15,619 bases of DNA from Spirogloea muscicola (taxonomy: Eukaryota; Streptophyta; Zygnematophyceae; Spirogloeales; Spirogloeaceae): contig WELB01000002.1 in NCBI GenBank assembly GCA_009602725.1, positions 644,980 through 660,598 of the forward strand, in the 5' to 3' direction. Position 1 is the stretch's first letter, and every line of letters starts with the position of its first letter. A program made the translations under genes and the position numbers. This document shows positions 9,101 through 15,619 of the stretch, one piece after another. The notes under the pieces were generated by a model. That model saw only the letters and a program-made list of their open reading frames with translations, had not been told where the DNA came from and made no database searches.

Positions 9101-10670
9101 GTAGTTGAATGGATGAGGCAGGCACGTACCGACTGCAGGGGCTTCATCAGCTCGACCACCTTCTGCTGCTTGAACCACCCCAAGCGACAGACGCTCTGGG
9201 AAGCAACGGCGTCATGCACGTGATTAGCTTGTAGAAGCCTCTACTAGCCTGTCAAAAGTCGTCTAAGTGAAGCTCCAGCTGATATGCTCTACTTCTCCAG
9301 AAACGCTAGCAGATCTGCATCACTCCCAGCTAGAAGGTGGGCTGAGTTGGAGTACCCCTACCTTGACTGAGAGCATGAGGGCCATGAGTGCAGGGCGAAA
9401 AGCGGGGTTATCAGCCAGCTGCCAGAGCTGCACATTCAGCGCACAGCCCATGTAGCACACTCCGGACCTCAAATGACATCAATTTGCAAAGTGAGCCTCT
9501 AGATCTCACATGCAAAAGCAACGCCCCTATTCCCAGACCTTGAATCTCTAGGCCTGATGCTTGCATGTAGGCTCTGCAACTCAATCGGTTGCAAGGCTAC
9601 AAGACCCCAGCAGCATGAGTACAAGGCCTCTGTTCCATGCAGGAACAATGGTGCGTACCCACATGAGCAGCTCCCGGAGGGCATCCAGGTTGTGTGGTTT
9701 CTGCTCGTATCCGACAGAGCAGTCTAGCAACCTGGCACAGGGGAGCAACAATGGCAGCAACACACAACCAAGTCACAATCAATAGCACAATTGATGACAA
9801 TCTGAGAGCTTCTACATTTGTCTGATCCCCACTGGTCATCAACTTCCATTGAGTTGCGTCTGTAAGCATCTTTCGCAGTCAAGGAGTGCACTGCCCCAAG
9901 TAAGCCAAATTTGCATCAGTGCAGTGGGATAAACCAGCCAAGCACTGTGGGTATTGGAAGCTGCAGAGATAGGAACACCCCAAAGCTTGACTGCCATACT
10001 TCAATCCTAGCACATAACCTAGCACTGAAACCCCTAGCAGTCAGCACGGGCAAGGTGCTGAGAGCTTTCGCCTCTTCTTTTGCAGCAGAAGCCTTGCCAG
10101 GCCGAGGCGTGCACGAGCTCGCCTGGCGCTACTCGCGGCTGCAACCAACACGACCACATAAACGCGGCAAAGCCGAGCTACCTCTGGGACCGAAGGAGAA
10201 GCACCTGGGCTGTCACAGCTTCTGAGTCTTGCCACCAATGTCGGCACATGAAGCTCGACATGGAGCAACGCAAGCAGCCCTTCCGCCACACTCCAGCCAA
10301 GGCGGCAGGTGCTAGATGTTCACATCATTGTCTTGCCTTGATATAACCAGTTCCCAAATTGGCGGCTGTCCGCAATTTTGGTAGCAATTTTGGCAGCTCG
10401 GCCATTGGCTTTGGACATACACGTTACCACACAGGGCCCAAAGCTCACCCTGACCATTGATGTAAAATCATTCCCTGTTCGTGTTCCGATTCGATCCTCT
10501 GACCTCTACACTCACTTGGACAGCCTGAGCAGGTCGTGCGGCGTGATGCCCGGAGCGCGCGGCGTGCCGGCCTTGAGGCGCAGCCGCGCGATGTCGGCGG
10601 CCAGCATCTTGCCCACAGCCAGGCGCCGGCGGCCGCCGGCGTCCTCCTGCGGCCCCTGCTCCGTGGCCAT
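5984..10670 (-). CDS. PIAL: PIAL1/2-like SUMO E3/E4 ligase with SP-RING, 16 exons
   Basis: Predicted nuclear SUMO ligase that helps the SUMO-conjugating enzyme modify targets or extend SUMO chains. Exons in order of translation: 10670-10516, 9731-9663, 9467-9362, 9195-9130, 8912-8812, 8574-8541, 8389-8360, 8306-8253, 8034-7999, 7904-7846, 7726-7678, 7428-7344, 7215-7102, 6832-6687, 6483-6367, 6199-5984. All 15 introns are GT-AG, 53 to 784 nt long, and the phases join into 1437 nt with no internal stop (478 aa). Features: N-terminal helical region with SVCRLGWF (aa about 111-118), PINIT-like FLLNGVEVPGRTLVKM and NLLQVIGEFTGPYIVVVALM (about 238-291), SP-RING (about 348-390), basic cluster RRKRQR (about 441-446). 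The order and spacing match plant PIAL proteins from my knowledge of the family. The weakest junctions are the donors GTGGGT (9662) and GTTGTT (7101), and the choice of acceptor for exon 5. The frame is open upstream of the chosen ATG as far as 10898. Confidence 0.86.
6367..6832 (-). CDS. PIAL: SUMO ligase exons 14-15: SP-RING (MIZ) zinc finger
   Basis: Exon 14 (6832-6687) has the acidic run SDSDELEIILGPTKLSLLCP and continues ISHKRMVRPVKGVACRHVQ. Exon 15 (6483-6367) continues SFDLSSFLEINTSLPAWRCP and then CCNSHTSFVDLRLDAVTAE. This is a complete SP-RING: CPIS at about aa 348, zinc ligands C364-x-H366 and C387-x2-C390, the conserved tryptophan before the CxxC, and the 'DLRLD' strand after it. 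The usual Cys after 'H-x-Q' is Ser here; that position is outside the CxH/CxxC set that I take as the zinc ligands. The split between the CxH and the FD motif is a normal phase-0 splice. This is the strongest part of the identification. Confidence 0.92.
7102..7726 (-). CDS. PIAL: SUMO ligase exons 11-13: PINIT-like region
   Basis: Exons 7726-7678, 7428-7344 and 7215-7102. They read FLLNGVEVPGRTLVKM, then MPTLVNDGVRVGPNLLQVIG, then PYIVVVALMKSIKLDASKIL. The pattern 'FLLNG ... P..V ... NLLQ..G.F.G.YI..VA' is the hallmark of the region before the SP-RING in plant PIAL and animal ZMIZ/PIAS proteins, where it helps position substrate and SUMO-charged E2. Intron 11 (7677-7429) carries a CATA microsatellite. 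The exon 13 donor G|GTTGTT is weak but is the phase-1 site that fits the next exon; G|GTTCAC slightly upstream is a poorer alternative. Confidence 0.85.
7562..7625. repeat. CATA/TACA microsatellite in intron 11
   Basis: An imperfect tetranucleotide tract made of CATA units, with one GATA interruption, followed by ACACAC. It lies wholly inside intron 11 of the SUMO ligase gene, which is consistent with that segment being non-coding. Confidence 0.85.
7846..8912 (-). CDS. PIAL: SUMO ligase exons 5-10: middle region with micro-exons
   Basis: Six short exons (8912-8812, 8574-8541, 8389-8360, 8306-8253, 8034-7999, 7904-7846). They encode, in order, STDDLQRVLAPSGGAALLQL.. , LRSVLMAMKAE, IHSFQSMTED, VLTADFGILIKLHRDYNV, HLCFPCDTIASQ and WPQRLLLRVLSESFADVE. 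Exons of 34, 30 and 36 nt and an intron of only 53 nt (8359-8307) make this part easy to miss. Donors GTAAAT, GTGAGG, GTGAAG, GTAAGA, GTAGAT and GTAAGA are all good. The region is weakly conserved between lineages, so support comes mainly from phase agreement. Exon 5 could start a few bases differently. Confidence 0.75.
9130..9731 (-). CDS. PIAL: SUMO ligase exons 2-4: conserved N-terminal helical region
   Basis: Three exons (9731-9663, 9467-9362, 9195-9130). Exon 2 reads LLDCSVGYEQKPHNLDALRELL. Exon 3 contains LADNPAFRPALMALMLSVK. Exon 4 begins SVCRLGWFKQQKVVELMKPL. The run LSVK-SVCRLGWF matches the plant PIAL signature of an 'SVKNACKIGWF'-like segment, which gave the first family assignment. 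Acceptors are CCAG, TGAG and CCCAG; donors are GTGGGT, GTAGGG and GTACGT. The GTGGGT donor is preferred over GTACGC five bases further on because only it keeps the frame into exon 3. Confidence 0.82.
9732..10515 (-). other. Intron 1 of the SUMO ligase gene
   Basis: This is the longest intron, 784 nt, from GTGAGT to CCAG. It holds an open minus-strand stretch at 10041-10289 rich in Arg, Ala and Leu codons, but no piece of it is needed to complete the family alignment or the reading frame. Long first introns often carry regulatory sequence; nothing specific is recognisable here. Confidence 0.7.
10516..10670 (-). CDS. PIAL: SUMO ligase exon 1 (N-terminus)
   Basis: First coding exon, beginning MATEQGPQEDAGG and ending HDLLRLS plus two bases, with a strong GTGAGT donor at 10515. 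Joining it to exon 2 gives DLLRLSKLLDC, which corresponds to the helical segment before the 'ICQ..' region of plant PIALs, so no further exon is needed in the 784-nt intron 1. The ATG at 10670 is chosen because the open frame upstream runs through a glycine-coding triplet repeat, an ambiguous base (N at 10681) and a dispersed repeat copy. The alternative upstream ATG is at 10898. The ATG choice is moderately uncertain; the 3' part of the exon is more secure. Confidence 0.72.
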
Positions 10671-10742
10671 GGCCGCCGCCNGACGCCGCACGCTGCCGGC
10701 CCGGCGGCCACGCCCGCCGAGCCGCCGGCAATGACTTCCTCC

Positions 10743-10775
10743 TCCTCCGCCGCCGCCGCCGCCGCCGCAGCCGCC
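10743..10775. repeat. GCC triplet repeat in the SUMO ligase 5' region
   Basis: A run of CCG/GCC triplets about 75-105 bp upstream of the chosen ATG, close to a single ambiguous base (N at 10681). It would encode polyglycine if translation began further upstream, which is one reason to prefer the ATG at 10670. The region is probably 5' UTR or promoter. Confidence 0.75.
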
Positions 10776-10783
10776 GGGACTTG

Positions 10784-10832
10784 CGGCTGGCCAATCACAG
10801 CCATCGCCATCTACTGGAAGAGTCTTCCTCCC
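10784..10832 (+). repeat. Dispersed repeat copy upstream of the SUMO ligase gene
   Basis: GGCTGGCCAATCACAGCCAT then CGCCATCTACTGGAAGAGTC. It is nearly the reverse complement of the copy at 14165-14212, with very few differences over about 40 bp, so the two are recent relatives. It lies between the gene start and the non-LTR fragment. Confidence 0.8.
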
Positions 10833-10879
10833 AGTAACTCCAAAGCTGACCTTACCTGCTGAGGCCCCCGACTCGGAAG

Positions 10880-11400
10880 AGCCTGCTTCTATCACCACGG
10901 ATTCCCAGGGAGGCCATCACCGTCGCACCCTGGACATTGTGGGTGTACAACCTGGCGGAGGCCCACGAGCTTTGGTTGATGTGGTGGTGACTGAGGCATA
11001 CAAGAGTTCCGCTTCCACACACATTGCTGGCCACGCAGTGGGAGGTGCTGAGCAGAAAAAGCTCCGACACTACTCAGACTACCCCCGCAGTGACCACCTC
11101 CTCCCGGCCGCAATCGACACTTTCGGCTGCTTGGGTCCTCGCTTCCATACCCTACTCGAGAACATAGCGAGTCTGGGATATGCACGACGCGAGGATATGC
11201 TCCCAGCCCAGATGGGTATGCCCGCAGCCTATCTGTCATTTCTGCGACGTCGAGTGTCAACCTTTCTGCAACGAGCTCAGGCGTATGCTCTGCATCAGAA
11301 AGCTGGTCGAGCCTTAGCTGCTGGCACAAGAGCTAGTCAATTGCCGTCCGGTATTCGAGCGTCAGCTAGCGACCTCTATGTGCTGACTCGTGGTTACTGA
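10880..11400 (+). pseudogene. C-terminal fragment of a non-LTR retrotransposon polyprotein
   Basis: The frame is open from before 10880 to TGA at 11400. It shows the arrangement found after the reverse transcriptase in many non-LTR elements: RRTLDIV..GGGPRALVDVVVTEAY, then AGHAVGGAEQKKLRHYSDYP, LLPAAIDTFGCLGPRFHTLL, and near the end FLRRRVSTFLQRAQAYALHQ. The parts 'alanine-rich, AE.KR.HY', 'P..I.T.G..GP....L' and 'LQR.....Q' are the recognisable marks. The reverse transcriptase is absent, consistent with 5' truncation. The apparent start (GTG at 10939) is not a true start. It lies head-to-head with the SUMO ligase gene. Confidence 0.72.
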
Positions 11401-11680
11401 GCGGGTCAGCTTAGCAGCAGGTGACGTACATTTGTCCAATGTGCTTGCCTTTGTACTTGGCCACACATGGCCTCCCCATCTCTTAATATACACGCATTTT
11501 CTATCAAGTTGGCTCCTTCTCCTACAGTCGCCCATGAAAATTTGCACGCTGATATTCCACCTCCTATAAAGCATCTGGAATTCAACCGCTCCGTAGACGT
11601 TCTCAAGTGCTGACCCTCAATGTCAATACTGACGAACATATGTTGGAAGCTGAGTCCGCTCTTAGGCCCCTCTGAACCTG
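11401..11680. other. Region after the non-LTR fragment
   Basis: No gene recognised. It may be 3' untranslated sequence of the non-LTR element; no poly-A tail or tandem 3' repeat is visible. Confidence 0.4.
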
Positions 11681-11745
11681 TGTGCATTCTTTTTGGGCTG
11701 GCTTTTCGCAGCCCTTGCCCCCATTGGGAGTGCCACTTCTTTCTT
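11681..11745 (+). repeat. Solo copy of the dispersed repeat
   Basis: TGTGCATTCTTTTTGGGCTG then GCTTTTCGCAGCCCTTGCCC. Its first 21 bases are nearly identical to 15058-15083 (TGTCCATTCTTTTTGGGCTG), which defines a sharp shared left end. No partner end is obvious nearby. Confidence 0.8.
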
Positions 11746-12209
11746 TTTTGAAGCTGAGTCCCAAGCGCGGGTACAGTGACATCAGATTGAGCTTGGCAAG
11801 GGCCCAGGCACGCCACAGCCCACAGCCCTCAAAGTTACTTGCCATTGTTGACATCGCCGCATGGCAAGACTCCTACTCTGGGCCATTTCTGACGCTCCCT
11901 AAAGACTAAAACCCCAGTAACCGGACCTTACCTTCAGAGCACGTGTTGCGCGGTAGCTTGCAACATAACGCTGTTCTCTGGATGTCGAGCAACTTACGCT
12001 CGCCAACCATACTCCCTACTACCTCGATTACAAAAGTGTAGCATAGACTGATCAAGAGAGTAGGCGGGCATAACAAGGAAAAGATCCAAGTTGAGGGGAA
12101 CTACCAGTGCTCCAAAAAGACGAGGTCACTGTTGCAGCAACATAATAGGAGGAGAGATCCTACATGCCATGATTTGTACAGAGGGTGAAGCTCGTGGAAA
12201 GATTTAGCC

Positions 12210-12264
12210 AGGATTATCGGCAGAAGCCAAGATAATCCTCGTCAAAAAGCTGACGAGGATTATC
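12210..12264. repeat. Strong hairpin with three GAGGATTATC units
   Basis: GATAATCCTCGTC (12231-12243) and GACGAGGATTATC (12252-12264) form a perfect 13-bp stem, 14 bp with the next A-T pair, around an 8-base loop. AGGATTATC at 12210-12218 can pair with the same left arm, so two mutually exclusive hairpins are possible. Nothing coding is seen in the surrounding 11746-12730. Confidence 0.85.
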
Positions 12265-12730
12265 TGCTGAGGAGTCCTTGGACATCAAAATCTCAGGATG
12301 CAATGCAAGGCCCCAAGCTCCAGGCAGCACATTTCAGAACAGGTCCCACTACCACGTTGTAAATCAGAACTTTCTGTTCTCATTGTGTGCACTACTTCCT
12401 CATTGACTGGACTGAGAGCGGTGGAGTCCTTGCTGGCTGCCTGTCCGGACTAGCAATGATATAGCTGTTATGATGTTTGCAGAGTGCTTGCATCCGACCG
12501 ACCTGCAGGTTGTTGCTCTATCTTAAATGCTCAGGTTCACCATCTGGATAGCACGAGCTCTCTATGCCCTTGGGAGGAGCAAGGCACAAGTTGAAGACCA
12601 CCAGAAGGGGGGCGTTTGACACAGTCCCGACCTTCCTCTCTGGAAAAAGCCCCTTTCTCCCACTGCTGCATGCCTCATTGTCCGTCCCCTATGGACTGGC
12701 TAATGTTAGCCACCCCATGTCCACAGAAGT

Positions 12731-12895
12731 CGTTCTTCTGTGAGCTGGCTTTTTACAGCCCTCCGTCCCCCTTTCGAGAGCTGCCTCATTCCTTTGCCAC
12801 TGCCCCCTGTAGAACTGGCTTCTTCTTTAGCGGATAGAGAAACAGAGCTCTTCTCAAAGTAAGGCGACGGCGGTGAGAGGGTAGCCCATATGGAA
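12731..12895. mobile_element. MITE-like inverted-repeat element 2
   Basis: The left end is GAGCTGGCTTTTTACAGCCC then CTTTCGAGAGCTGCC (12741-12785). The right end is GAGCTCTTCTC..AAGGCGACGGCGGTGAGAGG then GTAGCCCATA (12845-12892). The arms are diverged inverted copies of the family consensus and enclose a short non-coding middle. Confidence 0.55.
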
Positions 12896-14126
12896 TGACA
12901 AGGAGCGAAATGGCCGGAAAGGGGTGAGCCTCTTCCAGTTGGGGCGGAAAGCACTCGCTGAAGGTGTGAGTCCGGCGCTGAATACGCCGGACAAGAGGGC
13001 CTCTGTGTGTGGTACCTGAACAAGGGACCAAGCAGTCAGAGATGGTGCTGTCAGACTTACGACCGAATTGCACATTCAGCATGTGCCTGTCACAGTGGTG
13101 AGCGGGAGCTGCGCCAAGCAGACGGCACTGTGCAGATGATGAGACTACGGAGGGACCTAGTCAGCGGGCTGGCCGCATCCCTCCTTTTCGGCATGTGAAT
13201 GTGATTCTCTCTTGCGGTTAAAGGCATGTGCATGCCCTCGCTTTCCCCAATGGACCTCAACGTCCTGCTTCTGGCACTTACGACAAAGACGAAATGATGA
13301 GCACGAACGGCCACCACCAGCAGCCCACCGAGCGCAGTCGGCACGCTGTCGGTGGGCGGGGAGGCTTGAAGCGAACCTTCCAGCCCTGCCCCCCGTCCGT
13401 TCACTGTAGAGCCAACGTTGACCAGCTAACTCTTTGCCCCACCATTGACCATTATAAGAGATGTTACTCAGCTGCCCGTCGCCAGCATTATGGGCCCGTG
13501 AGATCAGAGCCTGGTGCTTTTCCTTCTTACATTAGCCTCTCTTAGTTCTTGCGTTCTTCTTGACAAGCAGTGTACTGGCTTGCTTAGGCCTCCCTCTCAT
13601 TGCATGTTCACCGCGCGCCTCGCTTTCCTCGTACAGTGAGTCGGACCTTCAACTATCCGCGTCACTTGGCGATTGTCCGTGGGCCCCATCCTACCGGCTC
13701 GGCGCAGTGGAAGCGGCTCGTGCGGGGGCGAGTGCAACATCGTTGCACATTCAGCACTGGCGCGACGGCGCCCGGCCACCGGCCGTGCGCAGCATGGCCA
13801 GGAAGGCGGTTGCCGGTCCCATCAGGGCCGTGCATTGGCATCCAGCCTAGATCGTGGGGCCCGCAGCAAGAAGAAATCTGCTCGCCCGTGGAGGAAAGGG
13901 GCTGGGAACAAAGGCGCGCGGTGCGCATAGTATGAAAGGGTGACCAATCCAAGCCAGATTCAAGCCCTGGGAAAGGAGGGCCTGGCCGTTGGGAACGACA
14001 GTCGCACAAGAAAGCACAGGACGCGCTAGCATTCCAGCTCACTTCTTTTCATTCCAAGCTCTCAAGCGCCTCGTTCTGGGCTGTGGCCGACTGGTCGATA
14101 GCTGGAGCCACGGGACTTAGGCCTCA
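12896..14126. other. Non-coding or unrecognised region
   Basis: There are several overlapping open frames of 60-126 codons on both strands, none with recognisable domains. GC content is raised from about 13660 to 13920. A 9-bp hairpin, GCCCACCGA with TCGGTGGGC, lies at 13323-13357. Exons of an intron-rich gene could be hidden here; I could not assemble any. Confidence 0.4.
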
Positions 14127-14222
14127 CCTCAGCTGGCTTGAGCGCACGGTTTGGAAGAGAAAGACTCTTCCAGTAGAGGGCGATGGCTGTAATTGGCCAG
14201 CCTGGCAAAAAGAGTGGATAAA
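14127..14222. mobile_element. Compact foldback unit of the dispersed repeat
   Basis: The minus-type arm TCTTCCAGTAGAGGGCGATG then GCTGTAATTGGCCAGCC is complete. On the left, CAGCTGGC and a perfect hairpin TGGAAGAG-AAAGA-CTCTTCCA (14152-14172) give the unit an overall inverted-repeat shape of about 90 bp. Confidence 0.6.
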
Positions 14223-14348
14223 GGGGCGAAGGACGGGCCTAGCGATCGCTTACAGGCGTTGGTAAGGCGCGGCTTTTGGCTGCCGAGTCATTGACAAGCG
14301 ATGGGGAGACTGGCGAGAGAGGGGCTCTTGGCTCCTGACGGCCACTCC

Positions 14349-14390
14349 GAGGTGAACGTACACGTTCAGCTTCATTGAGGTGAACGTACA
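14349..14390 (+). repeat. Duplicated 14-mer GAGGTGAACGTACA
   Basis: Two exact copies at 14349-14362 and 14377-14390. The first overlaps a palindrome GAACGTACACGTTC. Nothing coding is recognised in 14223-14900. Confidence 0.8.
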
Positions 14391-14904
14391 GAGGAGGAAG
14401 GTGCGGGATGCGCGGTGCCACATATCCAGTTCGCGTTTAAGAATAATGAAGAGGGTCAAGCCAGCCAACCAAGGGTCCATGCACAGAGCAAGGCTCGCTC
14501 GCACTCAGAAAGTGGCTCTTTTAAAAGGGGGCGCGACGCTGTGAGAACCCAGCGCTAGCAATTGTTGACAATTGCAATCACTGTCAGTGGGGCAGACAGA
14601 GGCGACGAGAGGTGACACGGGTGGAGCACGGCGGATCCACTTCCCGAACGGCCGACGTCAGCAGCCACCCGAGCTCGTCTTGGTCAATGCTCCTCTTCGG
14701 CACGATCGGGGTCTAGGGTCCGATACCAATAAGGAGCCACACGTGCATCCAAAAAAGCCGTGACAGACATGTCAGGTTGCGTGGCTACCGGAAGAGGCGA
14801 CTAGAAAAGTTGACGGCGCACGGTGTCATTAATAGGGAGGCCAAATCAAGCGGACACACTGTTTCAAGCAGATGGCCGGCGCGAAGACCGAGGGTCACGC
14901 AAAA

Positions 14905-15020
14905 GTAGGCTGGCCCTTCGTAGGCCAGCCCACATGAGAATGGACGAGGCCAAAATGGGAAAGGAAAGAAGCAAAAAAGCTCTCTTTCAACGTAAGGCGG
15001 TAGTCCAAAGGCATGGACTG
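14905..15020. repeat. Two partial dispersed-repeat ends
   Basis: At 14908-14946 GGCTGGCCCTTCGTAGGCCA then GCCC..GAATGGAC is a minus-type end with a local inverted repeat (GGCTGGCC/GGCCAGCC). At 14977-15018 AAAAAGCTCTCTTTCAACGT then AAGGCGGTAG is a truncated inner part. Confidence 0.55.
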
Positions 15021-15057
15021 TAGTGTAGTTCTTTTCCGGCTCCTCTTTCTTTGGCTT

Positions 15058-15300
15058 GGGATATTGTCCATTCTTTTTGGGCTGGCTTTGCCAGCCACTC
15101 TTCTCTATGGGCGAGCACATTCTAGGCGGATGCTGGAAGAAGAGAAGAGCTATTACTTGGAAGCGCTTCCTCTGGCTTCCTATTACTTGGAAGATCTGTT
15201 TCATTATTTCGTTTCTCTTGCAAGAGGCCAGCCCAGGAAGGGAAGGACGCTTCCACGAGAGGGCGGTGGATGTGAGAGGCCAGCCCGGGAATCGGAAGGA
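15058..15300. mobile_element. MITE-like inverted-repeat element 3
   Basis: The left end is TGTCCATTCTTTTTGGGCTG then GCTTTGCCAGCC. The right end is GGACGCTTCCACGAGAGGGC then GGTGGATGTGAGAGGCCAGC ending CCGGGAATCGGA. The unit is about 240 bp. Inside it are a direct duplication CTATTACTTGGAAG (15150-15163 and 15180-15193) and a second GAGGCCAGCCC at 15226-15236, which suggests nested or duplicated right ends. The long minus-strand open frame across this region is repeat-derived. Confidence 0.65.
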
Positions 15301-15545
15301 ACAAAAAGACTCGAAAAGGGGCGTAATGCATGAACGGACAAGGTTTTCGTGTGCTTGGAAACAAGCAAAGGCCAAATGGCCAGGTACAAAGGCAAGCAAA
15401 TCTGGAGACGTACATCACGTACAGCAGATTGACAAAAGGGCTGGAGGCAGCCTGGAAGGAAGGCCGTGAGGCGAGTCGGCGCAGCGAGTCGGATTGGGAC
15501 GGCGGGCGGCGGCGCGGAGGGGTCGGCGGGGCCCGGCTGCTGGCT
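15301..15545. other. GC-rich region near the window end
   Basis: No gene recognised. It holds a direct repeat GCGAGTCGGCGCAGCGAGTCGG near 15471-15492. Confidence 0.4.
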
Positions 15546-15547
15546 AG

Positions 15548-15598
15548 GCGGATCGAACCCGGGCTGCTTATATGAGGCGCGTGTAAGCCGCTCCGGGG
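15548..15598 (-). repeat. tRNA-like sequence, possible SINE head
   Basis: The minus strand reads GAGCGGCTTACACGCGCCTC, then ATATAAGCAGCCC, then GGGTTCGATCC. The last part matches a polymerase III B box (GGTTCGANNCC) and the first part resembles the right half of an A box (AGCGG..), at tRNA-like spacing. The T-stem and anticodon stem do not pair well and the 5' side is replaced by a run of C (G on plus), so a functional tRNA is unlikely. A tRNA-derived SINE or a pseudo-tRNA is the better reading. Confidence 0.4.
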
Positions 15599-15619
15599 GG
15601 GGGCGGGGGTAGGTGGCGG

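Noticed and set aside
10041-10289. Minus-strand open frame inside intron 1 as a coding exon
   Set aside because: Exons 1 and 2 already join in frame and match the family order; the frame is Arg/Ala-rich with no similarity that I recognise.
10445-10898. Minus-strand frames with polyalanine or polyglycine runs in the GC-rich region
   Set aside because: They read the GCC triplet repeat; only the 10670-10516 part of one frame is needed by the gene.
13212-14042. Overlapping open frames on both strands
   Set aside because: None shows a domain, splice pattern or consistent frame; raised GC content alone can explain their length.
14785-15399. 204-codon minus-strand open frame, the longest in the window outside gag
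   Set aside because: It runs through element 3 and partial dispersed repeats; its peptides recur wherever the repeat occurs and no domain is seen.

Overview
The window looks like intron-rich nuclear DNA of a eukaryote, most likely a green alga. It has GT-AG introns, a plant-type SUMO ligase gene, GC-rich triplet repeats and several kinds of retroelement debris. The lineage is inferred from gene content only; no rRNA or organellar marker is present.

The main result is a gene that no single open frame reveals. Bases 10670 to 5984 on the minus strand carry a 16-exon gene for a PIAL1/2-type SUMO ligase (SP-RING/MIZ zinc finger; animal relatives are the ZMIZ and PIAS proteins). Reading exon by exon with GT donors and AG acceptors gives one unbroken frame of 1437 nt (478 codons plus stop). 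It has a conserved N-terminal helical region, a PINIT-like region, a complete SP-RING and a basic C-terminal tail. Exons are 30 to 216 nt, and three are only 30, 34 and 36 nt long.

Layout: 1-719 is a 5' leader-like region with a hairpin, a 35-bp tandem repeat and long-range inverted repeats. 720-2931 is a decayed Ty3/Gypsy-like LTR element: gag with two CCHC knuckles, a broken retropepsin, a PHD finger and a G-run that may be a polypurine tract. Reverse transcriptase, RNase H and the integrase core are missing. 2932-5980 is intergenic and holds short inverted-repeat elements, a GC-rich island and small tandem duplications. 5984-10670 is the SUMO ligase gene. About 10880-11400 is the C-terminal end of a non-LTR retrotransposon polyprotein, lying head-to-head with the gene about 200 bp from its start. 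11401-15619 is non-coding and repeat-rich, and ends in a tRNA-like sequence.

A short dispersed repeat with the core GGGCTGGC..ACAGCC..GGAAGAG recurs at least a dozen times in both orientations between 3281 and 15300. Several copies pair as terminal inverted repeats of 90-240 bp units, which suggests an undescribed MITE or foldback family. One copy sits just upstream of the SUMO ligase start. In plants PIAL proteins act in SUMO-chain formation and in MOM1-linked transposon silencing, so the gene's position inside transposon debris is notable, but no functional link is shown by sequence.
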